Source: Blastopirellula marina DSM 3645 (GTDB lineage Bacteria > Planctomycetota > Planctomycetia > Pirellulales > Pirellulaceae). From it: DNA of 64,000 nucleotides. The translations under genes were made by a program, and so were the position numbers. Each line of letters begins with the position of its first letter. Position 1 is the stretch's first letter. Location: positions 1,208,305 to 1,272,304 of the forward strand of contig NZ_CH672377.1 in NCBI RefSeq assembly GCF_000153105.1, in the 5' to 3' direction. The notes under the pieces were generated by a model that was not told the origin of the DNA, did not search any database, and saw only the letters and a program-made list of their open reading frames with translations. Of this stretch, positions 35,396-44,387 are shown one piece after another.

Positions 35396-37066
35396 ATGGC
35401 GACTTTTTCTCGTTTCGGCCTGGCTATTTGTCTAACGGTGAGCTGGGTCAGCTTTTCGTCGGCTGCACGGCCTTCGGATGACTACGGCATCCCTCAAGTG
35501 GCCGAGATCAACGAACAAATCAGCGTGGTGTGGAAGGACTATGGAATTTCGCCTGCGCCAGAAGCGCAAGACTTCGAATGGGTCCGTCGCGTTTATCTCG
35601 ATATCATCGGACGCGTTCCTTCGGTCGCCGAGCTCGAAGAGTTCCAGCGTGATCGCGGCAAGGATCGCAAAAAGAATCTGGTCGAGAAGCTGCTAAACGA
35701 TTCGGCCTTCACCGAAGAATATGCTCGCAACTGGACCACGATTTGGACCAACGTCCTGATCGGTCGTAATGGCGGACTCGACAATAACTCGCAAGTCAGC
35801 CGCGAAGGGATGCAAAAGTACCTGCGTGACAGCTTTGCTCGCAACAAGCCGTACGATCAGCTGGTTCGCGAAGTGATCACCTCCGAAGGCGCAAACGCCC
35901 CCGGCATGCCCAACTTCAACGGCGCCGTTAACTTCTACATGGACAAGCTCGCCGAAGACGGAGTCCAAGCGACCGCCAAGACGGCGCAGATCTTCCTCGG
36001 CGTTCAGGTGCAATGCACGCAGTGCCACAACCACCCGTTCAACAGCTGGAAGCAAGACAAGTTTTGGGAGCTGAACGCCTTTTTCCGCCAGACGCGCGCT
36101 CAGCGTGATCGTGGGATGGAAGCGAACAACGCCATGGGAATGGCGATGAGCCTGAAAAATGTCGACTTCCGCGGCGAGAGCGGCAATCCTTCCCAAGCCG
36201 AGATTTACTACGAACTGCGGAACGGCCTGATCGAAGTCGCTTACCCGACCTTTATCGATGGCACCAACGTCAACCCGAATGGCATGGTCTCGCAAGTCAA
36301 TCGTCGCGAAGAACTCTCAAAATTCGTCACCGACTCGAAAGAAATGCAGGAAGCGATCGTCAATCGCATTTGGGGACATTTCTTCGGCAACGGCTTCACC
36401 AAACCGATCGACGACATGGGCCCGCACAATCGCGCGTCGCATCCCGAATTGCTGACTTACCTGGGCGAAGAGTTCCGCGGCGCCAGCTTCAACATCAAAG
36501 AGCTGATCAAGTGGATCACGCTGAGCCAGGCTTATGGGCTGTCCAGCAAGATCACCAAAGGTAACGAAGTTGACGATCCGACCATCGGCGAATCGCCGAA
36601 GTTCAGCCACTTCTATCTGCGTCAGATGGACGCCGAGCAGTTGTATGAATCGTTGATCGTCGCGACCCAAGCTCACAAAACCCGTGCCGACTACGCCGAA
36701 CAAGAGCGGATGAAAAGCATGTGGATGCAGCAGTTCACCATTGCGTTTGGAACGGACGAAGGGGACGAAGCGACGACCTTCAACGGCACCATCCCGCAAG
36801 CGTTGATGATGTTCAACGGCGACTTGATTAAAGAAGCGACGAGCGTCAAGCCAGGCAGCTTTATCGCCACCTTGGCGGCCAACGGCGATGACGGCAAAGA
36901 AGCGATCCGCCACTTATATATGGCGACCGTCGCACGACGTCCGACCAAGAACGAAATGCAAGCCGCCGGCATCCTGGTCGCGAGCCATAAAGGGAACACG
37001 GCCGCCGCGCTGCAAGACGTTTTTTGGGCACTGCTGAATAGCAACGAGTTCATCCTGAATCACTAA
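35396..37066 (+). CDS. DUF1549/DUF1553 secreted protein
   Basis: A 556-residue protein with a signal peptide (LAICLTVSWVSFSSA), a DUF1549 part (about residues 35-260, DFEWVRRVYLDIIGRVPSVA and FTEEYARNWTTIWTN) and a DUF1553 part (about 300-555, EMQEAIVNRIWGHFFGNGF; LYMATVARRPTKNEMQAAG). Near residue 205 is CTQCHNHPFNSWKQDKFWEL, a CxxCH that is conserved in the family and could bind heme or metal. These proteins are extremely numerous in planctomycetes and usually sit next to a DUF1501 gene, as here (75 bases downstream). They are proposed to act on extracellular polysaccharides or sulfated substrates, but no reaction has been firmly assigned. It appears shorter than the 700-1000-residue versions because it lacks an N-terminal cytochrome domain. 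Confidence 0.92.
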   Translation: MATFSRFGLAICLTVSWVSFSSAARPSDDYGIPQVAEINEQISVVWKDYGISPAPEAQDFEWVRRVYLDIIGRVPSVAELEEFQRDRGKDRKKNLVEKLLNDSAFTEEYARNWTTIWTNVLIGRNGGLDNNSQVSREGMQKYLRDSFARNKPYDQLVREVITSEGANAPGMPNFNGAVNFYMDKLAEDGVQATAKTAQIFLGVQVQCTQCHNHPFNSWKQDKFWELNAFFRQTRAQRDRGMEANNAMGMAMSLKNVDFRGESGNPSQAEIYYELRNGLIEVAYPTFIDGTNVNPNGMVSQVNRREELSKFVTDSKEMQEAIVNRIWGHFFGNGFTKPIDDMGPHNRASHPELLTYLGEEFRGASFNIKELIKWITLSQAYGLSSKITKGNEVDDPTIGESPKFSHFYLRQMDAEQLYESLIVATQAHKTRADYAEQERMKSMWMQQFTIAFGTDEGDEATTFNGTIPQALMMFNGDLIKEATSVKPGSFIATLAANGDDGKEAIRHLYMATVARRPTKNEMQAAGILVASHKGNTAAALQDVFWALLNSNEFILNH

Positions 37067-37140
37067 TTCGACGGCTTGCGCCCTCGTTTTTCTTCCGAAT
37101 ATTTCAAGCAAACAACGCTAGTCACCATAAGGAAATACAC

Positions 37141-38406
37141 ATGTCCATTCCCACTGGGATGTCGCGACGTCACTTTATGAAGCATATGGCCGGCGCTTCG
37201 GCCATGGTCGCTCCGGCGATGATGATGGGCAACGCGATTCGCGCTAACGCCGCCGACCTCACCAGCCGCGGCAAAAGCTGCATCATGCTCTGGATGGGCG
37301 GCGGGCCCAGCACCATGGATATCTGGGATCTCAAGCCCGGCGCCAACACCGGCGGGCCCTTCCGACCGATCTCGACTTCCGGCGATTTGCAAATCTGCGA
37401 ACATATGCCGAAGACCGCCAAGATCATGAAAAATCTCTCGGTCGTCCGCTCGATGAGCACTCGTGAAGCCGACCATGGTCGCGGCCGTTACTACATGCAC
37501 ACCGGCTACGTCCCGAATCCGAACATCGAGCATCCCGGCTATGGTTCGGTCGTCGCGCATGAGCTGTTCGACCAACGTCCTTACTTAGAAATCCCGCCGT
37601 TCGTTTCGGTCGGCGGCGGCAGCGTCGGACCAGGCTTCCTCGGCATGAGCTGGGCCCCGTTCACCGTTAGCAGCAACGGTCAGGTCCGCAACCTGAAGAT
37701 GGCCGGCATGAGCGAAGGAACCCTCGGCAAGCGGCTTGAAATGTTGAAGCTGGTCGAAAACGGCTTTATCAATCAGCGCCGCGGACCGGCCGCCGAAGAT
37801 CACGCCAAGATCTTGAACAAGACGGTCAACCTGATGACCAGCGAACAGATGAAAGCGTTCCGCGTCACCGAAGAACCGGAAGCGATGAAAGAGATGTACG
37901 GCACGAACGGCTTCGGCCAAGGCTGCCTGCTCGCTCGTCGCCTGGTCGAAGCCGGCGTTCCCTTCATCGAGGTCGACCTCGGCGGTTGGGACAACCATGC
38001 CAACATCTTCAACACCTTGTCCGACAACAAACTGCCGGTCATGGACCAAGCGATGTCGGCCCTGGTCACCGACCTGGAGCAACGCGGTCTGTTGCAAGAC
38101 ACGACCATCGTCTGGATGGGCGAATTCAGCCGCACCCCGCGGATCAACGGCAACACGGGCCGTGACCACTGGGCCCGCAGTTGGAGCACGGTGGTCGGCG
38201 GCGGCGGCATCAACGGCGGCATCGCGGTGGGTGAAACGAGCGCCGATGGTACTCGCGTCGAGACCGAGCCTTACTCGGCCGAAGACATGATGGCCACCGT
38301 TTGCCGAGCGATGGGCATGTCGCTTGAAACGACCTTCACCAGCAAAAACGGCCGCCCGATGAAAATCGCCAACGGCGGCAAAGTGATCAAAGAACTGATC
38401 GCCTAG
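37141..38406 (+). CDS. DUF1501 protein with Tat signal (sulfatase/phosphatase-like fold)
   Basis: The 421-residue product starts with a twin-arginine signal (MSRRHFMKHMAGASAM...A) and continues with the DUF1501 pattern: SCIMLWMGGGPSTMDIWDLK, VVRSMSTREADHGRGRYYMH, GWDNHANIFNTLSDNKLPVM and WMGEFSRTPRINGNTGRDHW. The family is related to the alkaline phosphatase/sulfatase fold, and the DxxD, H and GRDHW residues are candidate metal ligands. A Tat signal means export in a folded state. AAGGAA lies seven bases before the ATG. It follows the DUF1549/DUF1553 gene and probably works with it outside the cytoplasm. The substrate is unknown. Confidence 0.92.
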   Translation: MSIPTGMSRRHFMKHMAGASAMVAPAMMMGNAIRANAADLTSRGKSCIMLWMGGGPSTMDIWDLKPGANTGGPFRPISTSGDLQICEHMPKTAKIMKNLSVVRSMSTREADHGRGRYYMHTGYVPNPNIEHPGYGSVVAHELFDQRPYLEIPPFVSVGGGSVGPGFLGMSWAPFTVSSNGQVRNLKMAGMSEGTLGKRLEMLKLVENGFINQRRGPAAEDHAKILNKTVNLMTSEQMKAFRVTEEPEAMKEMYGTNGFGQGCLLARRLVEAGVPFIEVDLGGWDNHANIFNTLSDNKLPVMDQAMSALVTDLEQRGLLQDTTIVWMGEFSRTPRINGNTGRDHWARSWSTVVGGGGINGGIAVGETSADGTRVETEPYSAEDMMATVCRAMGMSLETTFTSKNGRPMKIANGGKVIKELIA

Positions 38407-38524
38407 GCCAGATCGAAGCAAAGCCGGCCGATCGTCGCACCAGCGACCTTCGGCCGCAAAGCGCTCAGGGACGGATGGCGCTGCACAAAGAGCCCCACGA
38501 GCCAGCATCGCAACTTCGCAACCA

Positions 38525-38557
38525 GCCGACGTCTTTTGAAAGACGCCGGCTTTTTTT
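38525..38557 (+). terminator. intrinsic terminator of the DUF1549-DUF1501 operon
   Basis: gccgacgtctt (38525-38535) pairs with aagacgccggc (38540-38550) with one A/C mismatch and a 4-nt loop, followed by seven T. It lies about 120 bases after the DUF1501 stop. Confidence 0.8.
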
Positions 38558-38625
38558 CTGCGCCAACATCTGCGTAAAATCTAGGCAAGGGATCTCACTT
38601 TGCTGGAAGCAACAAGGAACTTCTC

Positions 38626-39057
38626 ATGACCTGGCTCGCCCAACCGCCGATTGTTGTACCGTTTGACTTTTCCCCGGTTTCGAAGGAAGCGGTTGGCCGA
38701 GCCATCGGTTTGCTGGGCGATCCTAGCCGAGTTCACGTGGTCCACGTACTGGGAGAACTTTCGCCCGCCGAGCCCGGCGAAATGTGGAACACGGTCGACC
38801 ACGCATCGCGAACCAAGCACGCAACCGACGCGATCATCAAGGAGATCGGCAACGAGGTGACGATCAAAGTGCTGTTTGGCGACGCCGGGCACAAGATCGT
38901 CGAACATGCCGATGAGATCGACGCCAAGCTGATCATCATGCCTTCGCATGGCCGTAGCGGTCTACTGCGCGTTCTATTGGGTTCGGTGACCGATCGAGTT
39001 GTTCGCTTGGCGCATTGTCCGGTGCTGGTGTTGCGACCGGAGAAGCCGAAAGCGTAA
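38626..39057 (+). CDS. universal stress protein (UspA family)
   Basis: The 143-residue protein is a single Usp domain: IVVPFDFSPVSKEAVGRAI at the start, VHVVHVLGEL after the first helix, and near the end LIIMPSHGRSGLLRVLLGSVTDRVVRLAHCPVLVLRP. The segment G-x-S-G-x8-GS agrees with the ATP-binding G2xG9xG(S/T) pattern, so it may bind ATP. Usp proteins are cytoplasmic and induced by growth arrest or stress. AAGGAA lies seven bases before the ATG. It stands alone between the DUF1501 operon terminator and the convergent DUF1559 genes. Confidence 0.93.
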   Translation: MTWLAQPPIVVPFDFSPVSKEAVGRAIGLLGDPSRVHVVHVLGELSPAEPGEMWNTVDHASRTKHATDAIIKEIGNEVTIKVLFGDAGHKIVEHADEIDAKLIIMPSHGRSGLLRVLLGSVTDRVVRLAHCPVLVLRPEKPKA

Positions 39058-39131
39058 GGGTTTCTCTTACAATGTCTTTGCGTAAAAATGGGCGTTGCAG
39101 CTTCGTACGCCACGACGCCCGATACCATGCG

Positions 39132-39869
39132 TTAGTCGTCACCGGCGCGTGTCGTCCAGGCTTTCAACTTTGGCAGATCGCTTTGTTGCATAGTTAGTAT
39201 CGATGTGTCGGCTTTCATGACCAAGGTCTCGCAATCGCGAGCGCCGATTGCCGACTCGCCGGCCAGAAAAGATTCGGGCGACGTATCATCCGGTTGCGTC
39301 CAGACAACCGGCTCGCCAAAGTTCTCGACGACCATTGCCGTATTGGCCGTCCCGTCGGTGATACCGTGTAAGGTCATCTTCTGGACCATCGGATCAAAAC
39401 AGGTTCCCGGTCCGGCGATCGCCTGATACGTCGTGGTGGTGCTGTCCTCGTCAATAATCTGTGGGTTTTCGTAAGTCAGCGGTCGCTTGTGGATCAGGCC
39501 AATATTGTGGGGGCCATCCCAGGGCTCGCTGAAATCGTATTGATTGTAGAGGTCGCTGCGCTCGAGAAACGGCAGAATGAGAACGCGCCATGAATGCATC
39601 GGCTGGCCGTCTTCATCGGAGATATAGGCCGGCGGTAATGATCCATACGTTTCGTGATAGTTGTGCAGCGCTATCCCAATTTGCTTCAGATGCCCCACCG
39701 AATTGATCCGCCGAGCGGTCGCTCGCGCCTGATCGACCTCGGGCAATAGCAACAACATCAGTCCCCCGCAGGTCAGCGCCGCCGCCAAACAACCGACCAT
39801 GACAATCGCGATGACCACCATTAGATTTGATTTGCCCTTGCGCCGGCCAACGAAGAATCGCTTATTCAC
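39132..39869 (-). CDS. DUF1559 protein, third of a tandem of three
   Basis: The 245-residue protein has an N-terminal transmembrane helix (LMVVIAIVMVGCLAAALTCG), the stretch ARATARRINSVGHLKQIGIALHNYHETYG and the conserved [21 protein letters not shown]...WDGP, followed by a beta-rich C-terminal half with GITDGTANTAMVVENFG. DUF1559 proteins are pseudopilin-like (H-X9-DG family), but the N-terminal prepilin peptidase site (GFTLVELL) is missing here. It starts with GTG 39 bases after the stop of the preceding paralogue. The C-terminus lacks the usual H-x9-DG ending (MKADTSILTM instead). Exported, membrane-anchored; role unknown. Confidence 0.85.
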   Translation of the reverse strand: MNKRFFVGRRKGKSNLMVVIAIVMVGCLAAALTCGGLMLLLLPEVDQARATARRINSVGHLKQIGIALHNYHETYGSLPPAYISDEDGQPMHSWRVLILPFLERSDLYNQYDFSEPWDGPHNIGLIHKRPLTYENPQIIDEDSTTTTYQAIAGPGTCFDPMVQKMTLHGITDGTANTAMVVENFGEPVVWTQPDDTSPESFLAGESAIGARDCETLVMKADTSILTMQQSDLPKLKAWTTRAGDD

Positions 39870-39908
39870 TACAAAAGCCCAATCGCTGGATTTGGAGCAA
39901 GGGATACA

Positions 39909-40640
39909 TCAACGCGATGGCACAACCTCTCCGCCGCCGCGAGTCGCCGCAGACTTCAGCAAACTCAGGTCTTCTTTCTGAATGCGGCGCACGCTGCCGT
40001 CGACCATCACCACGACAACAATATCGCGCGGAGCATTGTAGAGCGGCACGCCGGCTGCGACGTCGTCCCAATTCATATCAACCGGCTTCGTCCAAGGAAC
40101 GGGTCGCCCGAGATTTTCGATCACCAGAATCGTATTGGGCGTTCCGTCGGTGATGTCAGGAAATTTCACCGGCCCAAATTCAGGATCAAAAACCGCGCCG
40201 GGCGCAGCGATTACCTGACACGTCGTTAAACCGGGATCATCGGTTTCCAGTCGCGGATCTTCATAACATTCTGGAAGCTCTGGCAGCAATTCCAGGTTCT
40301 CTGGCCCATCCCAAGGCTGGGAGAAATCATATCGATCGTAAAGGGCGTGTTCTTCCAGAAACGGCAAGATCAAGACGCGCCAAGAATGCATCGGTTTGCC
40401 ATTTTCATCCGCTAGATAAGCCGGCGGGAAGGCACCAAAAGTATCGTGATAATAGTGCAGCGCCAGAGCGATCTGTTTCAATTCATTCGATACGTTGATG
40501 AACCGAGAGACATCGCGCGGCGTCGAAACTGCTGGGTATAGGACGTATGAAAAGAGCCCAAACGCCAGCGAGGTGATTCCGCACGTAATCAATGGCCACC
40601 GCGAAGGGCGCGCGTTCTCTGTATCGTGATAAGAGGACAT
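39909..40640 (-). CDS. DUF1559 protein, second of a tandem of three
   Basis: The 243-residue protein is the most divergent of the three. Its membrane helix (LITCGITSLAFGLFSYVLYP) shows no type IV pilin signature at all. The DUF1559 core is clear: [63 protein letters not shown], ending VVMVDGSVRRIQKEDLS with a DGSV motif where pseudopilins have H-x9-DG. The start was put at ATG 40640, one codon inside the longest frame (TTG 40643). It lies 27 bases after the first paralogue stop and 39 before the next, so the three are probably one operon on the minus strand. Role unknown. Confidence 0.83.
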   Translation of the reverse strand: MSSYHDTENARPSRWPLITCGITSLAFGLFSYVLYPAVSTPRDVSRFINVSNELKQIALALHYYHDTFGAFPPAYLADENGKPMHSWRVLILPFLEEHALYDRYDFSQPWDGPENLELLPELPECYEDPRLETDDPGLTTCQVIAAPGAVFDPEFGPVKFPDITDGTPNTILVIENLGRPVPWTKPVDMNWDDVAAGVPLYNAPRDIVVVVMVDGSVRRIQKEDLSLLKSAATRGGGEVVPSR

Positions 40641-40667
40641 CAAAAGCAGGGCTTCAACTTAGCTTTG

Positions 40668-41426
40668 TTAATAATTCGAGAGCGCTTCGCCGCCGTTGCG
40701 TGTTGAAATATCGTGGAGCGTTTGCGGCGCCGTGTTTTCGCTGATGAAATGGACCGATCCGTCCGCCATCAAGATTTGCGTGCCGCCGACCGGGCCGTTT
40801 TCAAAGGGAATCCCTTGTACGAAGGCATCTACATTCGTATCGACCGGGCGAAGCCAGGGGACCATGGCGCCGGTGTTCGCGACAACCATGGCGGTATTGG
40901 AGGTCCCATCGGTGATGTCCATAATTCTTGTATTTGTCGCTTCGCTTAGAATGGTGTTGGCGTCGGACAACGCTTGGTACGAAGTCGCTCCTTCACCGGG
41001 ACTGGTCACCGTCGGATCGTTGTAGGTTTCCGGCATCTGCGACATCAGCAAGCGGTTATTGGGGCCATCCCACGGCTCGTCAAAATCATATTGGCTGTAA
41101 AGCATCTGCTGTTCGAGGAACGGCAAGATCAACACGCGCCACGAGTGCATCGGAGTTCCATCTTCATCCGCTAGGTAGGCGGGGGGGAACGAGCCATAGG
41201 TGTCGGCATAGTTGTGCAGCGCCAGGCCAATTTGTTTCATATTGTTCGTCGAACTCATTCGTCGAGCAGCGGCCCGGGCTTGCTGCACCGCCGGCAGTAG
41301 CAGCGCCACCATGATTCCGCTGCACATGAGCAGCGAGACACCGACCACGACCAGCACAATCACGATTACGGCTGGATTCGTAGCGCCAGTTCGGCGACAG
41401 TAGCGGGAAGTAACCAACCGAGACAT
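40668..41426 (-). CDS. DUF1559 protein, first of a tandem of three
   Basis: The 252-residue protein is the most typical of the three: transmembrane helix ([20 protein letters not shown]), [71 protein letters not shown] and a C-terminal [18 protein letters not shown] that fits the H-x9-DG-type ending. The prepilin peptidase motif is absent: [11 protein letters not shown] stands where GFTLVELL is expected. AGGA lies eight bases before the ATG. It leads the tandem, with divergent promoters shared with the ECF sigma gene at 41639. Such proteins may build pseudopilus-like surface structures or act as anchored receptors. Confidence 0.87.
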   Translation of the reverse strand: MSRLVTSRYCRRTGATNPAVIVIVLVVVGVSLLMCSGIMVALLLPAVQQARAAARRMSSTNNMKQIGLALHNYADTYGSFPPAYLADEDGTPMHSWRVLILPFLEQQMLYSQYDFDEPWDGPNNRLLMSQMPETYNDPTVTSPGEGATSYQALSDANTILSEATNTRIMDITDGTSNTAMVVANTGAMVPWLRPVDTNVDAFVQGIPFENGPVGGTQILMADGSVHFISENTAPQTLHDISTRNGGEALSNY

Positions 41427-41638
41427 GATTCGATTCCTATCGGCGTCAAAGGGGAATAAGCCTGAATCTTACCGCATCTTTGAGGGGGGTGGAACTCTTT
41501 CTGACGGAGTTTCCATTGATGTTCTCCGCTCAATCGTAAAGAATCAAAGGTATCCAATCGACTCGATGGGCGCTATTACCTTATTGACAGGTATTCGCCC
41601 AAAAATCAGCCCCTACCGCTCCCTTCCCGCCTAGCGCC

Positions 41639-42244
41639 ATGACCTCGACCCCAGAGCAACCGACGGACGGCGAATTGCTGACCGCCGTTTTGGCGGGCCA
41701 GCGAGAAAAATTTGCCGAGATTGTCCAGCGGTATCAATCGCCGCTGCTACGCTTGGCGATGAGTCGACTCGGGCGACAGCAGGAAGCGGAAGACGCCGTT
41801 CAGCAAACATTTTTGAATGCGTTTCGCTGGCTCGATACCTATGATTCGCGATATAGCTTTCGGACTTGGCTCTGGACGATCCTGATTAACAACTGCAACC
41901 GACTGCACCAAAAGTCGGCGCGCCGGGCCGAGACCGAAGTGGGGGACAGCCCCGTGATTCAATTTCAGGCCGATGATGCGGCGGCCGAACCGCTGGCGGC
42001 GATGATAACGGCCGAAAGGCATGAACATGTCCGCCGCTTGCTGACCGAGTTGACGCCGTCTCAAGCCGAGGCGGTCCGCTTGCGATTTTTCGGTCAGATG
42101 AAGTTCCAAGAGATCGCCGATTCGCTGGGATGCACCCTTCCGGCCGCTAAGGCCCGAGTTCGTAAGGGAATGATTCGCTTGACCGAGCTTCTAACGGCCG
42201 GCACTTTATCCGCTGGTCGAGTTGGAGATCACTTTGATGATTAG
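41639..42244 (+). CDS. ECF-type RNA polymerase sigma factor (second)
   Basis: The 201-residue protein has region 2 (FAEIVQRYQSPLLRLAMSRL; EAEDAVQQTFLNAFRWLDTY; FRTWLWTILINNCNRLHQK) and region 4 (LTPSQAEAVRLRFFGQMKFQ; DSLGCTLPAAKARVRKGMIR), the ECF pattern. No Shine-Dalgarno is evident before the ATG. The next gene, an unusual anti-sigma factor with a zinc-type motif, starts inside its last codons (ATGATTAG), so the pair is co-translated. It is not closely similar to the ECF factor at 34069-34713 outside the conserved regions. The regulon is unknown. Confidence 0.93.
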   Translation: MTSTPEQPTDGELLTAVLAGQREKFAEIVQRYQSPLLRLAMSRLGRQQEAEDAVQQTFLNAFRWLDTYDSRYSFRTWLWTILINNCNRLHQKSARRAETEVGDSPVIQFQADDAAAEPLAAMITAERHEHVRRLLTELTPSQAEAVRLRFFGQMKFQEIADSLGCTLPAAKARVRKGMIRLTELLTAGTLSAGRVGDHFDD

Positions 42245-42902
42245 TCGTTCTGACGCTTTTCGCCTGACCACGTGCGACGACGTTTTTGATGTCCTCACCC
42301 GAGCGCCCTTCCCGAGCGGCGATCCGTCGGTGGACGTGAGTGTCGAAAAGCATTTGCGCTGCTGCCATGACTGTCGGACCCTGGCCGAGGCGCTGCGGCC
42401 CGCAACCAGCGAACTTGCGGAAACGCTGCCGGAGGAAGCAAGCTGCTTGCCGCAGGTGGACGGCGACTTCTGGCGCGGCGCCGAATCCGCTTGGCAAGAT
42501 CCGCAGACAAACAAGTCACAGCCGAATTCTCTCTGGCTGAATATTGCGGTACCGGCAGCGGCGACGCTAGTCGCACTGTTGGTTTTGGCGACCTATTGGG
42601 GATCGGTGGGCCAACCCTTGCCAAACGGGGGCAACGGTCGCTCGTTGGCGAACGCTCAGCTAGAAGCCGAGCGATATCTGATCAACCTTTCGCTGCCGGC
42701 CGTCTGTCTCTCGCAAAGGCCAGCTCGCACTTCCGAAATGGTCGTGCAGGCAGTCGCTTCGCTCGACGCGTCGCCGCTGGCGCATTTGACATGCTGCAGC
42801 GAGTGCCATCATCGCTCTGGCGACCGGCAACCGGCGGCGACATCGTCTCCTGCGGCGATCGTGGCCGCAGCCAATAGCTGTCAGGCTTGCCACGCTCCGT
42901 AG
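42237..42902 (+). CDS. ZAS-type anti-sigma factor with two extracytoplasmic CxxCH motifs
   Basis: The 221-residue protein starts at ATG 42237, nine bases after GGAG and overlapping the sigma factor stop. Residues 39-46 read H-LRC-C-HD-C, the HX3CX2C zinc motif of ZAS anti-sigma factors, in the cytoplasmic N-terminal half. A transmembrane helix (about 100-122, NIAVPAAATLVALLVLATYW) separates it from a domain of about 100 residues that carries CSECHH (42795-42809) and CQACHAP at the very C-terminus (42879-42893). Both have the CxxCH form of c-type heme attachment sites, although the same residues can also bind zinc. The sensor domain would thus lie outside the cytoplasm and may be redox- or metal-responsive. 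The partner is the ECF factor immediately upstream. Confidence 0.8.
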   Translation: MISRSDAFRLTTCDDVFDVLTRAPFPSGDPSVDVSVEKHLRCCHDCRTLAEALRPATSELAETLPEEASCLPQVDGDFWRGAESAWQDPQTNKSQPNSLWLNIAVPAAATLVALLVLATYWGSVGQPLPNGGNGRSLANAQLEAERYLINLSLPAVCLSQRPARTSEMVVQAVASLDASPLAHLTCCSECHHRSGDRQPAATSSPAAIVAAANSCQACHAP

Positions 42903-42962
42903 TGGTCGTGAATGATCGCTGGGCGAGCTTCGAAGCGGTTTTGTCACTCGACGCCGTCCGCT

Positions 42963-42970
42963 TTTTTTTC
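42963..42970 (+). terminator. possible terminator after the sigma/anti-sigma pair
   Basis: A run of eight T follows an imperfect agcgg...ccgct hairpin 60 bases after the anti-sigma stop, just before the convergent acetyltransferase gene. The stem is only five base pairs, so the call is weak. Confidence 0.35.
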
Positions 42971-42984
42971 GCTTGGGCGAACTT

Positions 42985-44133
42985 CTAAAGCAGATCGACC
43001 GTTTGCTGCGCGCGGGTTTGATCGGCCCTGCGCGAAGGCCGGCCGTTTTTCCACCAATGGGACCAACGCAAAATCTGGCTTTTGGGTTCAAAGGTGGGAT
43101 AGTGCGTCACCCGGCCGATCGGCGCGAGTCGTGTGAGCCAACTGCGTTTCGCGTGAATCGATCCGGCGCCCAAGTCAATCAAACGATCGCGGCGGCGGCA
43201 ACTGTCTTCAATCGTGACCGCGGTAGCGACAGTTCCGATCCCTAGCTCATGAATCTCGGGCAAGCTGCCGCGACGCAATCCATAGACTTCACCGTCACGG
43301 TGATAGTTGTAGAGAAATGCGGATGGCCGTCCATCGACATAGATCAGGCACAGATCAAGCATTCCCAATTCGGCCGCCGCTTTATGGGTCTCGCGAAAAA
43401 AGCCGCTTACTTCTGGGTGAGACAGCGTATTACCGTAGACGGAAGCGCCTTGCCAACTGGTAAGCGCAATGTGGTAGGCCTGACCAAACAGATCCCACCG
43501 CGGATCTCCGTCTGCGGCCTCGAGACCTTGGGGTCGATAGCGCAACATTTCCATCCGGCCCTGGCGGCGCACGCGGCGCGTTTTCCGACGGATCTCGCTG
43601 CGAAATTTGGGACTGCGCGTCGCCAGGTACTTTTCCCAACTTTCCGGCACGTCGATCAACGACGTTTCGTTCCAAACGCCGCGATGAGCGGTCAGACCTC
43701 CCATCGACATTGCGCTAAAAGAGAGATCGTCTTCGATGTCGGCAGTCGCGAGCCATCGCAGATCAAAGAGTTCCCAGTCGCGCGGAGTCTCACGGATATG
43801 GCGACAAGCGGCGCCTAGCGTCTGATTGCGATCGACCCCGAGCGGTCCGTAGTAGCTTCCCCATTCTGAAAGCGGATAGGTCAAGACACGGACCGGACCA
43901 AGCCGCGTTTGCTCGCGAACCACCGTCAGCGGAACTATGCCGACGATGCGATCCGCATCCAGCACGATCAAGACGCGCAGACGTTGATCCCGGCCAAAGT
44001 GGCGCCAGTAGATTCGAAGCCAGTCAAGCGTTTGAAAAAAACTAGCGTGCGGCGTTTCTAGCCATAGTTTCCGCCAGTTAGCGCGGATCGTCGCCAGGGC
44101 TTCGATTTCGTTGATTTCAACTACGCGGAGCAT
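42985..44133 (-). CDS. GNAT-type acetyltransferase (CelD/BcsL-like, Acetyltransf_6)
   Basis: The 382-residue protein has the layout of the bacterial cellulose-associated CelD/BcsL acetyltransferases: EINEIEALATIRANWRKLWL and TPHASFFQTLDWLRIYWRHF near the start, ADRIVGIVPLTVVREQTRLG in the N-terminal GNAT-like half, and a C-terminal half with RPSAFLYNYHRDGEVYGLRRG (about residue 270) and SCRRRDRLIDLGAGSIHAKRSW. Related proteins transfer acetyl or acyl groups to envelope polysaccharides or lipids; the acceptor cannot be named. Arg-rich segments (RSEIRRKTRRVRRQGRMEML) may bind nucleic acid or polar head groups. It is convergent with the anti-sigma gene. The start follows a weak GAG. Confidence 0.8.
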   Translation of the reverse strand: MLRVVEINEIEALATIRANWRKLWLETPHASFFQTLDWLRIYWRHFGRDQRLRVLIVLDADRIVGIVPLTVVREQTRLGPVRVLTYPLSEWGSYYGPLGVDRNQTLGAACRHIRETPRDWELFDLRWLATADIEDDLSFSAMSMGGLTAHRGVWNETSLIDVPESWEKYLATRSPKFRSEIRRKTRRVRRQGRMEMLRYRPQGLEAADGDPRWDLFGQAYHIALTSWQGASVYGNTLSHPEVSGFFRETHKAAAELGMLDLCLIYVDGRPSAFLYNYHRDGEVYGLRRGSLPEIHELGIGTVATAVTIEDSCRRRDRLIDLGAGSIHAKRSWLTRLAPIGRVTHYPTFEPKSQILRWSHWWKNGRPSRRADQTRAQQTVDLL

Positions 44134-44387
44134 GAATCTCGGACTATTCGGAGGGGGCGTTAGATACTAATAGCCTACGCCCCAAAACGCTCTAAATACG
44201 GGGCGCCGCGATGCGAATCCCCCCTTTTCGGTCGATTCAACCGGACTAATCCGACTCGTCGGTTTGTCGCGCAAATTCGGCGTGGACCGACCCCAAGACG
44301 GACTTTCTTGCGGAAGTCAAAGTGGAGAACGCCGCCAGACCGGGGAACATGACGGCAGGAATCGCCGCCGCCAAGAAACGACAAGAG

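Noticed and set aside
37585..38508. A 307-residue minus-strand frame antisense to the DUF1501 gene
   Set aside because: The plus-strand protein has a Tat signal and conserved family motifs; the antisense frame shows none and is explained by codon bias.
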